From contig LR990048.1 of the NCBI GenBank assembly GCA_905147135.1, forward strand, positions 3,766,563 through 3,830,562: 64,000 nucleotides of DNA. The letters run 5' to 3'. Below the pieces are notes generated by a model. The model saw only the letters and a program-made list of their open reading frames with translations, was not told the origin of the DNA and did no database searches. The first letter of the stretch is position 1, and every line of letters begins with the position of its first letter. The position numbers were made by a program, and so were the translations under genes. Positions 10,746-21,478 of the stretch are shown one piece after another. This stretch comes from Blastobasis lacticolella (taxonomy: Eukaryota > Arthropoda > Insecta > Lepidoptera > Blastobasidae).

Positions 10746-12604
10746 ACTATGTATTTCCTGTGCACAAAAAACTGTTAAATAAATAAAAAATAATTTAAAA
10801 AAACTGACTACTACGACAAAATGGAAGTACATTAATTGACATGAATTTTCAGTCTCGCTTGGAAGGCAGTTCTATTGTAAACGTGGGTCACAATTTACTT
10901 ACGAGTACTCACGACTCACGATACTCCGCCACCATGGCGATTTTCAAGGGTTTCTGTCTCATGCTAATTTTAATATTATTTTCAAGAAATTCTAAACGTT
11001 TTGAACAAAATTCCTCTAACCGATTTTTTTCTTTATGAATTATTAGTACTTCCATCGTAATAGTACTATCGTACCGTACTCACAAACGTATCAAAATATT
11101 TTACGAAGATTCAATAAATGTTTTGGTTAAAAATTAGTTATAGGTACAAGGGTTTGTAGAAGCTAATATTCAAAATGGCTGTATGAGCCAACATTGAGTA
11201 GGTAGAAACAACATTAAATTTAACATGCCTGAAGAATATATCTATGGCTCTGAATAATGTGTTAATGAATTATCAATATTTTTAAGCGACCAATTACCGA
11301 ATTCACATACCTACTAATTCCCAATACCCCCTACCTTCAATTAAAAGCCTCTTACTAAAGCATGTACTTACAAGGCATTTTCTTTCCGATAATAATTGAG
11401 TTTACAGACAAAGCGCTAGCGCCTGTCTGAACAAACAATTTTAGTCGAATTAATATCAGAAAAGGTGAAATTTCCGTTGGCTTTATTAAATTCAACTTTT
11501 TCTCGCAAATGGCTCCGAAGTGTCTGAGCGAAATGCTAGATCGAAGTCTGGGCGAGCAGACAACTACAGAATGGAATGACAGCGTGTCTACTGCACCTGA
11601 AATGTTACGAGCAGATCGGATATTTAATTCATTCATTTCCTTCTTCAGCGTAATACAAACGAGTGAACGAACTACAGAATGAAATTCAAAATTTGAATTT
11701 ACGATTCACAATAACCATTTTCAGCAAATGAATGAAACAAATAAGCAAATGTGTCTATTTTCAATTCATGAATAAGAAATAATAGACAGTGATTCGGTGA
11801 ATAATCGCTTCGGTAGCTGAAATTGATTCCGGAATATTACATCAAAACGACCACTGATTGACTTATCAACGCTGTACAGTGAAAATGGGAGGATCGCACT
11901 TTGACGAGGATTCGGAGCACCAAATTAACAATTTACCCTCTCATGTTTGCTTTATGAGTATTAGCTGTAATTTTATGGAAATATTTAGGGAGTATTAATT
12001 AAGATTTTCCGTGCCGTGCATGTCGTGAAACGGGCAATATCGCCGTGTTTTGCGCTGGACCTGAACAAACCAAGCGATGTATTGTGCGACAAAGATTATC
12101 CAAGAACAAGATTTTTTTCAATCGTGACAAAAAAGTTGCTTTATATAGGTATTCTAAATGATATAGGTACGTTAGCTACACATGATCTGGTCTTCCCCAA
12201 TCATATTCTTTTTGCTAAAGGTTAATGACATTGCAGAAAATATTCTTGGGTATTACTTTTGAGGTTGACCAAGGTTTCACGCTGGAGATCCAGGAGCCGA
12301 CGTGACGGTATCATATCATACTTCTTTTTACTATATTATTATATACTATTATTTCACCAGCTACCTCATATTTAAGATAGCATTTCGGTCCCAGCTACCT
12401 CATGTGTTCGGCAAAGTTTAATGGAGCAACAACTTGGCTTTTGTATGTAATTTAAAGCAATAAAGTCGACTAAATGTGTTACAGGCAGACCTCGGACCAG
12501 AAAAAGAGCAGCAGCATTTTTTATTCCTATTTTCCACACCGATCTAGTGACTTTGACTTGAAAAGTTACAATTAGTAATAATGAGTGTATAAGAAAGACT
12601 CAGG
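10746..12604. other. No gene recognised (1.9 kb)
   Basis: AT-rich. The reverse open frame at 11355-11636 (93 residues) and the forward one at 12016-12225 have no family resemblance. CAGCTACCTCAT occurs twice at 12358 and 12394. Confidence 0.3.
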
Positions 12605-12800
12605 GGTTGAGTGGCGACCACGTACCGGAAGACGCAGCGTAGGTAGGCCCCACAGGTCCCACGAGATGGACCGACGACCTGGTAAAGATCGCAGGCATCA
12701 GCTGGATGCGGAAGGCACAGGACCGGCCTTTGTGGAGATCTCTGGGGGAGGCCTATGCCCAGCAGTGGGCGTCTTCTGGCTCATTCACCCAGGCGGATTC
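12605..12800 (+). mobile_element. RTE-type LINE ORF2 C-terminal fragment
   Basis: Frames read WRPRTGRRSVGRP, then (frameshifted) WTDDLVKIAGISWMR and RKAQDRPLWRSLGEAYAQQW. The frameshift near 12660-12700 makes it a relic. Same family as 3590, 3052 and 37318. Confidence 0.75.
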
Positions 12801-13699
12801 CTTCGGCTTGACAGTCCTACCACCTCATTATACTGATAAATCAGGTGAATCTGATTATGTCCCCTGTCTTCTTTTACGTACACATTGTAGTGTAACATAA
12901 CAAAAAACAAAGTTTATCAGATTCTACCTTATTATGTTTATGTTCACTCTTGCAAAAATCCACAAGCGACCCATTATCGAACTCCAGCTTCCTCATTCTA
13001 CGGCTGAAATGACAGATATTCGCTCCGAAACGGCGCGCCGTTATTAAATTGTACAAATTAACGACAGCCTCGGCTTTCGCTTTTTGAATAAACAAAGTTT
13101 CATTCATCAAATCCGGGGAATAATTTTCTGTTTTCGCTGATTGAGTTTTCCTAACAGGATCTGGGTCACCTTGAGTTGGCTCCTGTTGTTTTGCTTCCCC
13201 GTTACGTTTGATGTAAACGAAGTCATTATTTCCAACTTATATTTTGTCCTACTGTTTAATTTTGGCAGTGATTACGTCTACATCGTCCTCACCTAATCTA
13301 GTTTTATGATAAGTGCATTTATAATCGATGGCAATGTTCGTTCGTTCGCACATGAAGTCTTCAAATAGCAATCAAACCAGTTAGCGTCTGCGGTGCTTTT
13401 GAAAATATAACACTTTAACTTTTGATTTTCTGATAAGTTCTAGTAAACTATCTCGGAATATTATAGATTTTATAGCAAGTTTATAGTAGCAGTTGCGGTA
13501 TGAAAAGGTTCCTCTCATTTATGCCTATTTTAGCTTACACTTTGCAAAAATTCAATTATGATACTTTTCTTTTCAAAATGTTCCCAAGTTTTAAAAGGTA
13601 ACATATGTGCGCGACGCGTGAACCAATTCAAGTAGAAAACTGACCAAACTTTTGTGCAAAGCCTGGGTGGACTGCTACGATAAATTAAAGGTAACAAAG
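12801..13699. other. No gene recognised
   Basis: The reverse frame at 12874-13110 has no family resemblance. No splice-flanked coding piece was seen. Confidence 0.3.
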
Positions 13700-13905
13700 T
13701 GTCAGATTCAACTACTTATATAATACTAATGGATCCGGCGCGACTTCGTTCGCCTACTTTACCCCTACCTACCTTTTTTCTTGCTTATATAAACCTCCCT
13801 CTTGAATCACTCTATCTATTGTTGAAAACCGCATTCAAAACTGTTGCGCAGTTTCAAAGATCTGAGCGTACATTGATGCATAGGGACAGACGGCGGGAAG
13901 CGACG
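13700..13905 (-). mobile_element. Non-autonomous Helitron-like element
   Basis: ATGGATCCGGCGCGACTTCG, then ATCACTCTATCTATTG, GAAAACCGCATTC and GGGACAGACGGCGGGAAGCG. The same order occurs at 37747, 20868 (partial), 36590 and inverted at 49985. Confidence 0.6.
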
Positions 13906-14185
13906 TTAAGTAGTTAAACATGAAACTTTGTGCCCAATAATTGGGCACAACGGTAACTTAAACAAAAATACAGAATAATTAACCCAAGCCCAATGCGACC
14001 TTGTCACTGCAAAAACACAAACAAAATACTGGAAAGATATAAAATTATATCTTTAGAATATTTTTATCAAAGTTATCAAAACTTCAATCATAAAAAGATG
14101 ATAATGACATTACTATTGATAAATAATGTATACTTTTATCTTTTATTTTTATCTATGACTTACGTGACTCAAATTGTTATCAAAA

Positions 14186-14220
14186 GATAAAGCAACAGCC
14201 GGTACTCTTTAGTTCTCAGT
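14186..14220 (+). promoter_or_regulatory. Possible core promoter of the GH18-like gene
   Basis: A TATA-like GATAAA (14186-14191) lies about 30 bases before the arthropod initiator motif TCAGT (14216-14220, putative +1 at A14218). A second TCAGT follows at 14224. The spacing is right for an insect core promoter and would leave a 37-base leader before the ATG at 14255. Confidence 0.35.
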
Positions 14221-14254
14221 ATGTCAGTCGGCTCTTTGTTTATTACATGTCAAC

Positions 14255-14369
14255 ATGGATAAGAAACAAGTGAAGAGTTTGAATAAATTTCAAAGTGCAG
14301 GCAACAAGTATAAAAACGGCATAAATTCCAGCAATCCCTTTACAAAAAGTGACACCAAAGACCAAGCAA
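14255..14369 (+). CDS. Exon 1 (proposed) of the GH18-like gene
   Basis: It opens with ATG in the context CAACATGG and encodes 38 residues plus one base (MDKKQVKSLNKFQSAG and onward), rich in Lys, Asn and Ser. It ends at a perfect GTAAGT donor at 14370. The one leftover base fits exactly with the two-base phase of the exon at 15485, giving Asn at the junction. Its composition resembles the C-terminal tail of the same gene. It has no hydrophobic signal peptide, which is odd for a GH18 protein. It could instead belong to a separate short transcript (see 14255-14506). Confidence 0.5.
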
Positions 14370-17300
14370 GTAAGTGTACCTTTAATACACGAGGCCATAT
14401 CAAAAACCAATATGTAAAGAATATTCAAATTCTAAAGACTACGTCTACGACTACGACTACGAAGACTACGTCAATTGTGGACTTGACTAGATTCAATATA
14501 AATTAAGAAACCAGGTTATCGTTAAAGAGCTTCAAGGAGAACAGCCTTCACTACCAAAATAAATGAAATTCTAACATTCATAAGTTGTAAATCAATATTA
14601 ACATTTATAAGTATAATGACAAGAAGGAGGGCATTTGACGCACTTGTACAATGACGTCACAGACCAAACTCATACAAATTTCGTAGAAGTGTACCGTTTT
14701 GTCAAATCATAAAGAGTTGCTTATTTGACATTTAGTCAACTCGTGGATTGTTTGTACGATGAAATGCAACTGTTGCAGCAACTGCACGCGTGGTATCCAA
14801 GCCGTTGCTGCGCCAACGCATTTGCGAGATTGAGACGCACTTTAACGATGTATGTTTCTAACACTGGAATCAATCTATGTTTGCCAAGAATTGTGACATT
14901 CACAGATTAAATTTAAGACATCATAATAAACTATTTGTACCAAAATATCGCCTAAGTAAATTCCTTATGGACGAGTAACTGTATACGTTTCTACAACAAA
15001 ATAGAATTGTAAATCCGTCTGAAACGAAATTGAAGTGTACTGTAAAATGAATTTTGAGCCGTAAAGGATATTATGAAATAGATGATTACAGTAATAATAA
15101 AAGTGCATGGTGTGATGTCAACTGCAATATATAATTTATTAAGTTAAAAGTTACAATTTCAAAATATTTTATTAAGTATTTATAATTTGTGTTCTGATGA
15201 TTCAATGAATTGTATATTCGACGTTCGAAAGCTATTTATTCAATCCTACGCGAAAGACCTAGTTTCATTGAAATAAAGTAGCTTAATATGAGTGCTTGTA
15301 ATCAACGAAGTTAATTCTCATGTAATGTTGTATCCATTTAATATCGCATGCCGTCACCATGAATATCACCGATTCACCGAAACCGCGCGATGGCCACGTT
15401 GGTCCGATAAAGTAGTAAATCATGAATTGTTAATAACCAAGCATAAATGAATATTTAAACTTTAATATATCTTATTATTTTCAGATTTCAATCATGGCAA
15501 GCTAGTAGTGTGTTACTACAGAGCTTGTTCCACACGCCGTAACCCGCCAGCTAAATTCTCTATAGAAGATATCGTGCCTTCTCTATGTACACATTTGATC
15601 TACGCTTTTGCCGGCATAGATGAAGAAACCAATGCTATAGTTGGCGAAGGTGTGTATGGTTTCTTGTTTTCAATATACGATGTAAAATCATTCGTTTTGG
15701 AATTTTTACTTATTAGAACAACTATATTTTCTTTGAACTGTTCTTCCCTAACGTCAAGTAACGTGTAAGTACACGTACCTGATACAAGCTTAAGTTTAAA
15801 GCAAACAAATTAAATTGCTTATATTAAATTATTGAATTATTCATAGGTATAAATATAAACGCAGAAGTATGCCTGTTTGTTACATTTCTATGACTAAATT
15901 ACTGTACTATCTAATATTGATAACACACCCAGTTTATGGATCAAGTGCATCTGTTTCATTCATTGCCACAGAACAGATTACGTTATTTTTATGTCAAAAT
16001 AGCTTGGACATCGGGAAAAGTTATATCTAGAATAGACTATCTCACTAAAACAAAAAAATAATCTAGACGACAAATCTTTTACTGTCCAGTCGGTGCGTCT
16101 GTGGAATGCTCTGCCCCGTGAGGTGAGGTGTTCTGATACACCAGGTGTATTCCGGGGGAGATTGAAGCAACATCTCCTTGACTTACAAAAATGAGGTCCT
16201 TTGTCTGAGTCTAGATATGGAATAGATTTTTATTTATTGTATTATTAAGTTATTTGTTATGTATTGTTTATGTTATTGGATATGTATCTAAGTAGTTGCT
16301 ATTGTTTATGTTAGTATTATATTTTGTACATTGCCTAAAATGTTAATATTCTTTGATTAGTTTGTGTGTAAATGGTTGCCTGGAAGAAATCGCTCTCAGC
16401 GATAAGGCCGCCCTTGTACCTATATTGTTTTAAACTGTATTTTTACGATCTCCTTTAATGTACAATAAAGTGTTATAAATAAATAAAACAAAAAAAATCT
16501 CGGCGTTAATGCCCCGGGGTCTGCCTTGGCCATGATCCAGGATTTAGCAGGTCAGGTAATTACAGTGGAGACTGCTATCTAACTTCCATGACTCTGGTAA
16601 TAGGGGAACGAGACCAGATTGAATCGTTGATAACACATTCAGTCGCCTGAATGTGCAGGTTTCATGACGATAATTTCCCCCACCGTAAGAGCATCGGTTA
16701 GTATTCAACTAATGTACGTAACTCAGAAAAGTGTAATTAGTACATGGACACAGTGAGATTTAAACCCGGTGACTCTCGCTTACGAGTATGATATCGTAAC
16801 TACTCGGCCACCGAGGGTCCTAAAATAGACTATATCACTACTTCAGGGCAAACGGCCGAAACGAAAGTTCCAGAACAAAAAGCTCGTCCCAAAACCACTA
16901 AAATTAGAATAACCGATCCTTTATTTCGCATAGTGCCACGGAAACTTTACAAGTAGTCCGGGAAGACGTTCAAATTTATCTTTATTACTTGCAGAGCCAA
17001 CGGGATATTTGGGCGAGGAGGGCGAGTATGCTCGAGCGGTGGCACTCAAGGATCGCAGTCCAAATCTGAAAGTATTAATTGCCGTTGGCGGAGAGGGCGC
17101 TAGCGCCGAAAAGTTTTCCAACATGGCGTCAGACCCGACCACTAGAGCAGAGTTCGTACAAAGCGCACTCGCGTTCCTGAGGTAAACTTCTCAACTCATA
17201 CATATAGTGGCTTTTGTTGATTCACATCAGTTTCCGGGTAACTCGACTGCGTTGTCTATCTCGGAAAGAGATAGTGTAGTTGTATTCGCATGATTTCATT

Positions 17301-20122
17301 CAAAGCCATGATGCAAAAAAGTGTGGTACTGACTTGTTCTATTGAAGTTCAGTTTTCCTGTTGCCTTGTTGTTTTCCAAGCAAATGCTTTCGAGATAGCC
17401 ACAGTACTGTTTCACTATATGTATAACAGAATTCTGTCCGAGTTTCCTAAAATGCATCTTATGCCGGCACGTCGCAAAAAAACAAACAAATTTGTTGTGT
17501 ACCTAGTTCCAATTGGAATGCCAACTTAAACTGAACAATCTGTATTTTACGAACTCGGATCAAATTCTGTATTACATTCTAAAGGGTATTACAGATTCAC
17601 AGATTCCTATGATATTTCATACAAAAAATTAAATAATGTACAGACACACGGACAGAGCGTTTGTTCTTTTTCCATGAAAATTGATATTGAAGTTTGGAAG
17701 ACAATTGAGAACATTTTGAGAGCTACAATATCTGACAAATATGTGTTATAATCAAAAATATTGGAAAGTTACCTTTAGACCGCAATTCCTTAATATTGTA
17801 TATCGTTTTGGTGATGTTAATAAGGGTAATGTTTTATTAATTTGCAGTACACATAATTTCGACGGGCTAGATCTGCACTGGTTGTATCCAGCACAGGGCG
17901 GAAATCCTGAAGACAAGGCCAACTTAGTAGCTCTAGCAAGTGTATGTATAGTGGCAGTGTAGTAGCCACATGTATTTTTTGTATCTAAACGCTTTCTGAG
18001 TTGTGACATTAATTGACTATTTATTTGATAGTATTCTTGAGATATCTGATGAAGTAGTAAAGTACCAAACGCTTCTACTGACGAATGTTGGTGGTCAAAG
18101 TGACTAATGTTTTAGACGAGATCAGATATGAGAATTTTTTACAACTCTTTTCAGGAACTCAAAGAAGCATTCAAGCCTAAAAATTATATCCTCACAGCAG
18201 CAGTGCCAGGTGATACAATAAAGTTGGAAGCTGGTTATGATTTAGCTAATCTTAATACTCATCTAGATCTAGTTAATGTCATGAGTTATGGATACTACGA
18301 CGTTTCGGATAATATTATAGGTGCTAATGCGCCATTAAAACCTAGTGTTGCTGGGGATGCGAAGAGTGTGGTAAGCGAATATTCTAATACTGTGAATAGT
18401 TGATTGCCATTATACGTAACGTAAGTGTAAATATAATTTGACTAATGATAAGATATAATATCGCAGTTGGGCGAAATGCCGAAATGTTATTTGTAATTTG
18501 ACAAAAGTTATTTGACGTTTATTAATCCTATTTTAGATATGTTTATGTAAATAAATAGAATAAATAATAAATATAAATAAAATAGCGTAATGTTGTTGTA
18601 AATTTTAATGCACCGCCTGTAATTTTTGTTACCAGTTTTCGGGGTAGACTGGTAGATAAAGCTACAAAGCTTTAAGTCCACTTTTGTACTATTTTGTGCA
18701 TAAAGTATTAAATAAAATAAGTATTTATTAAATAAATAATAAACGTCAAAAATCTTTTAGGAATAAGACAGCAAATTTTTTACTAAGAGAAAACACTATA
18801 ACTAATAAAATATTACTTTTAATTAAATATTGTTTTACAATAAAATTTTTTTTTTTATCCAGGAATATACGATTAGATACGTGTTGACTCGTCGCATAAG
18901 TAAAGACAAAATGGTTCTCGGAATATCCTTTTATGGAAGTACGTATTTACTTAAAAATCCGTCAGGAAGGGTTGAGTTTGGTCATACACCAGTAGAGGGT
19001 GGATTTCGTGGACCAATTATACAAGAAGACAATACGATGGCTTATAATGAGGTAATTCGTTGCTTCAAACCATATTTGATATTATTCATTTAGTTTTCTG
19101 AGGCTAAAGTTCGGTTGGTTATTTTTAGATACGTCATGATTTTATGGGTGAATCTTCAAAATGGGCTCGACTATGGGACGACAACACTGAAACACCATAT
19201 CTCCGTTGCAAAAATCAAATAATATCATATGATAATCCAAAATCCGCTACAATAAAAGTCACGTAAGTTGATTTATTAAAATGATATTTCATGTAAGAGT
19301 TGAGAGGCTCTACCATCTTATGGGGCCAGGCCAACAATATCTACTTGAGATCCCCATGCTGATAGACAGATGAAGTTCTAGCAAATCGACATTATCCTAA
19401 AGGATCGTGCGGGTCTGATAGCTGTTATCACAAGTGAAAACCACAACATTACATTACAAGAATAAAAAATAGTATACATTCAGATATAGCGCTTCACCGC
19501 ATTATGTCGAAGACCGGGCAAAGTGGAGAAATAAGTTTATAAAGGGATGCCCTCACAGAAGCCGTCATTGACCACTACGATGATGATGAAATGATTTATA
19601 TTTTGATACCCGTAATTTAAAATATGCATTTGTCTAAATTGTATCATTAATTTCAGATGTGCAAAACGATATGGTTTGGCTGGAATCATGGTATGGAGTA
19701 TCGATGCTGATGATTTCAAGGGTCTAATCACAGGAGAATATCAAAACTACAATCTTTTGAGAACTATCAACAAAGAACTCGGAAGATCTGAGGCCAAAGA
19801 TTACAATGTGCCCGAGGCTACAAATCCAATTCCAAAAGCTAGCGACACCGCTAGTAAACCTCCATCATTGGTGACTCATGGTCATGAGAGAACGCCACAG
19901 CCTGAAAAAAGTCCTGATGCAACTTTTAGGCCTCCAAAATTGGAATTTGGTAAAGGGGGGCCAGCTAGCCATCAATCTCCGAATAAAGACAAATCAGGAC
20001 CAAAATTAAACCATAAATTAGTGAAAATAGACTCAACGAAAAACCCCAACAATTCTGTTGTTCGAAAAGAGATCATGAGGAAACTCGCTAAGGAGGCCAC
20101 TTACAGTAGTATTAACAAGTAA
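14255..20122 (+). CDS. GH18 chitinase-like protein, catalytically inactive (8-exon gene model)
   Basis: Proposed exons: 14255-14369, 15485-15649, 16995-17181, 17848-17941, 18155-18370, 18863-19051, 19129-19262 and 19657-20122. All introns are GT-AG. The last seven exons sum to two bases plus 483 codons including TAA, so the frame closes exactly; with the first exon the protein is 521 residues. GH18 hallmarks appear in order: KLVVCYY (strand 1), LCTHLIYAFAG (strand 2), KVLIAVGG (strand 3), FDGLDLHWLYP (strand 4), VNVMSYGYYD (strand 6), KMVLGISFYG (strand 7) and GIMVWSIDADDFKG (strand 8). Active GH18 enzymes carry DGxDxDxE in strand 4. Here the second-to-last acid is His and the catalytic Glu is Leu, so chitin hydrolysis is not expected. 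Insect imaginal disc growth factors are also GH18 proteins that lack this Glu, but this one is not obviously an IDGF. No chitin-binding domain is seen. A Lys/Pro/Ser-rich tail follows the barrel. The GH18 assignment is sure; the first exon is moderately sure. Confidence 0.88.
14558..14563 (+). terminator. AATAAA polyadenylation signal inside intron 1
   Basis: AATAAA lies about 50 bases after the TAA (14504-14506) that ends the reading frame if the GTAAGT donor at 14370 is not used. It could end a short unspliced transcript encoding 83 residues. Confidence 0.25.
15485..15649 (+). CDS. Exon 2 of the GH18-like gene (barrel strands 1-2)
   Basis: The acceptor is a pyrimidine-rich tract ending TTTTCAG. 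The frame reads FNHGKLVVCYYRACSTRR, then LCTHLIYAFAGIDEE. The two cysteines of the conserved N-terminal GH18 disulfide (VCYY and LCTH) are present. The conserved Asn-Trp after the first strand, seen in many chitinases, is missing. The donor is GTGTGT at 15650. Confidence 0.9.
16077..16495 (+). mobile_element. LINE 3' end inside intron 2 of the GH18-like gene
   Basis: The frame reads VRLWNALPREVRCSDTPGVF, then RGRLKQHLLDLQK and stop, the end of a LINE ORF2. The 3' UTR has TTGCCTGGAAGAAATCGCTC, AGCGATAAGGCCGCCCTTGT and AATAAA. It lies in the same orientation as the host gene. Confidence 0.8.
16497..16822 (-). mobile_element. SINE-A, nearly full length, in intron 2 of the GH18-like gene
   Basis: Starts (in +) with the 3' phrase CTCGGCGTTAATGCCCCGGG and ends with the tRNA-like head GTAACTACTCGGCCACCGAG. 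It directly abuts the 3' tail of the LINE at 16077-16495. Confidence 0.85.
16995..17181 (+). CDS. Exon 3 of the GH18-like gene (barrel strand 3)
   Basis: It encodes PTGYLGEEGEYARAVALKD, then KVLIAVGGEGAS, then a helix ending SALAFLR/S. Active chitinases usually have SxGGW here; the Ser is Ala and the substrate-stacking Trp is Glu. The acceptor is TTACTTGCAG and the donor GTAAAC. Confidence 0.92.
17848..17941 (+). CDS. Exon 4 of the GH18-like gene (mutated catalytic motif)
   Basis: It encodes THNFDGLDLHWLYPAQGG and on to NLVALAS. The catalytic Glu codon position (17882-17884) is TTG (Leu), and the Asp two residues earlier (17876-17878) is CAC (His). The donor is a textbook GTATGT. Confidence 0.92.
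18155..18370 (+). CDS. Exon 5 of the GH18-like gene (strands 5-6)
   Basis: 72 codons: ELKEAFKPKNYILTAAVPG, then HLDLVNVMSYGYYDVSD. The usual M(T/S)YD of strand 6, whose Asp contacts substrate in active enzymes, reads MSYG. The acceptor is CTCTTTTCAG and the donor GTAAGC. Confidence 0.92.
18863..19051 (+). CDS. Exon 6 of the GH18-like gene (strand 7)
   Basis: 63 codons: EYTIRYVLTRRISKDKMVLG, ISFYGSTYLL, then MAYNE. The (K/M)(L/V)xxGxxFYG strand-7 signature is conserved. The acceptor follows a run of about 12 T. The donor is GTAATT. Confidence 0.92.
19129..19262 (+). CDS. Exon 7 of the GH18-like gene (insertion domain to strand 8)
   Basis: It encodes IRHDFMGESSKWARLWDD, then PYLRCKNQIISYDNPKSATI. 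The WDD...PY...YDN pattern is the normal GH18 stretch before strand 8. The donor is GTAAGT. Confidence 0.9.
19657..20122 (+). CDS. Exon 8 of the GH18-like gene (strand 8 and basic tail)
   Basis: It begins CAKRYGLAGIMVWSIDADDF, the normal last barrel strand, and closes the fold at about NLLRTINKELG. Then comes a tail of about 120 residues rich in Lys, Pro, Ser, Asn and Thr with no aromatic chitin-binding pattern and no cysteines, ending LAKEATYSSINK and TAA at 20120. It looks intrinsically disordered. Confidence 0.92.
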
Positions 20123-20303
20123 ATAATTTAAAATGACCTGTATTTATACATCTGAACTTTAGCGTCCCCCACATAAATGGAGGTAAGAGTAATATACAGT
20201 CTAAGTATTTCAACTCTCTATCGAACTTTCTTTCTATTTTAATAATATTGAACAGAGGAACTACTCTCTAAGACCATGTTTCGCAACGATGTATTTTAAT
20301 TTA

Positions 20304-20309
20304 ATTAAA
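20304..20309 (+). terminator. Possible polyadenylation signal of the GH18-like gene
   Basis: ATTAAA, the common variant signal, lies about 180 bases after the stop codon. No AATAAA is closer. Confidence 0.25.
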
Positions 20310-20867
20310 ATGTCCAACGAATTTTTTAAATTCATATAAAATTCAAATGCAGGCAGTGGACAGTTTTTTTAAATAATGCACGTAAAGTATGTCACCTTAG
20401 CTAGATTATAGGTAAAGGATTTAGTTATATAACAATGAGAATTGAAAGTATGGACATGTGGATATGATGGATGAAGACTACTTACGAAAGATATTTATTG
20501 TGACAATTATTGGCAAAAGACGCACTCGTATGGCATATATAACAAATGACGTTCCTTCAAAATGGACCTGGTATAAATGTATTAGGAAATGTGGAACTAG
20601 TACAAGGTGTGTGTCAGGATAGTAGCTTATGGCACTCGATAGTCTCTGCCTGCGGGCATGATTGTGTATGTGTGTAGACTATAGACAAATTACGATTATA
20701 CAAAATACTACATTAAAATCCACTATGTAATGTAAGGAAGGAAATTTCTTAAATCACAAAAATGGTATATAAAATACGATTAATTATAACAGAAAAAGAT
20801 AAAATTCCAACAGAAATTGAACGGGACAACGACAATAATAATGACCTTGACCTATAAACCTATAATG
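20310..20867. other. No further gene after the GH18-like gene
   Basis: AT-rich 3' flank with no open frame of interest. The stretch 20510-20690 reads like degraded repeat. Confidence 0.3.
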
Positions 20868-21015
20868 ACTTATAAACCTTCCTGTGGAATCACTCTATCT
20901 ATAATTGAAAACCGCTTTAAAACACGTTGCATCGTTTAAAATATCGCAAAGAAACGCACATAAAAAAACATATATAGATAGTAAGGGACAGACGGCGGGA
21001 AGCGACTTTGTTTCA
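20868..21015 (-). mobile_element. Helitron-like fragment
   Basis: ATCACTCTATCTATAATTG, GAAAACCGC and GGACAGACGGCGGGAAGCGA, matching 13700-13905 but lacking its GGATCCGGCGCG end. Confidence 0.5.
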
Positions 21016-21478
21016 TACCACGTATAAATACTGCACATTAACAACCCTTTTATACCGCGCATTTAAATCACTAAGACTAAAGCATTTGTGTAAAAGCAAT
21101 TGGAATAATAATGCCAAATAAAAACACGTTCACCCAAACCCTGTACGTACATCTTTTATATCGGCGCGACTATAGCAATAAAGGGGGGATTTTGACTGAT
21201 GAAACCTTATTAGGGTAATACTATCGAAGTCCTGCTTTCAGTAGGATACATTCATTCATATAAGCCGACCCCGATTCTGACAGACAATGCTATGTGAAGC
21301 CTTTCTGTGTCGCGATATAAATCTTATTTGTTGGAAGAATGAGGCCTTTTCTTTATGGGCCAGATGTATTCGTAGCTATAGCATGTGAATAAGGCAAGTA
21401 TTTTTACTGTAGGGTATATAAATTGTTTATTTATTTATTCGGATGGCGTTATTGGCTGTGACGCTAATTTTAACCAAC
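21016..21478. other. No gene recognised
   Basis: Nothing identified apart from a TTTATTTATTTATT tract near 21427. Confidence 0.25.

Noticed and set aside
14097..14186. Signal-peptide exon for the GH18-like gene
   Set aside because: MIMTLLLINNVYFYLLFLSM looks like a signal peptide, but no GT donor in the needed phase follows and it lies upstream of the promoter-like TATA/Inr.
15508..15768. Stand-alone 86-residue ORF
   Set aside because: The first half is exon 2 of the GH18-like gene; the second half is intron read-through past the GTGTGT donor.
16921..17142. Reverse-strand ORF of 73 residues
   Set aside because: Antisense shadow of GH18 exon 3.
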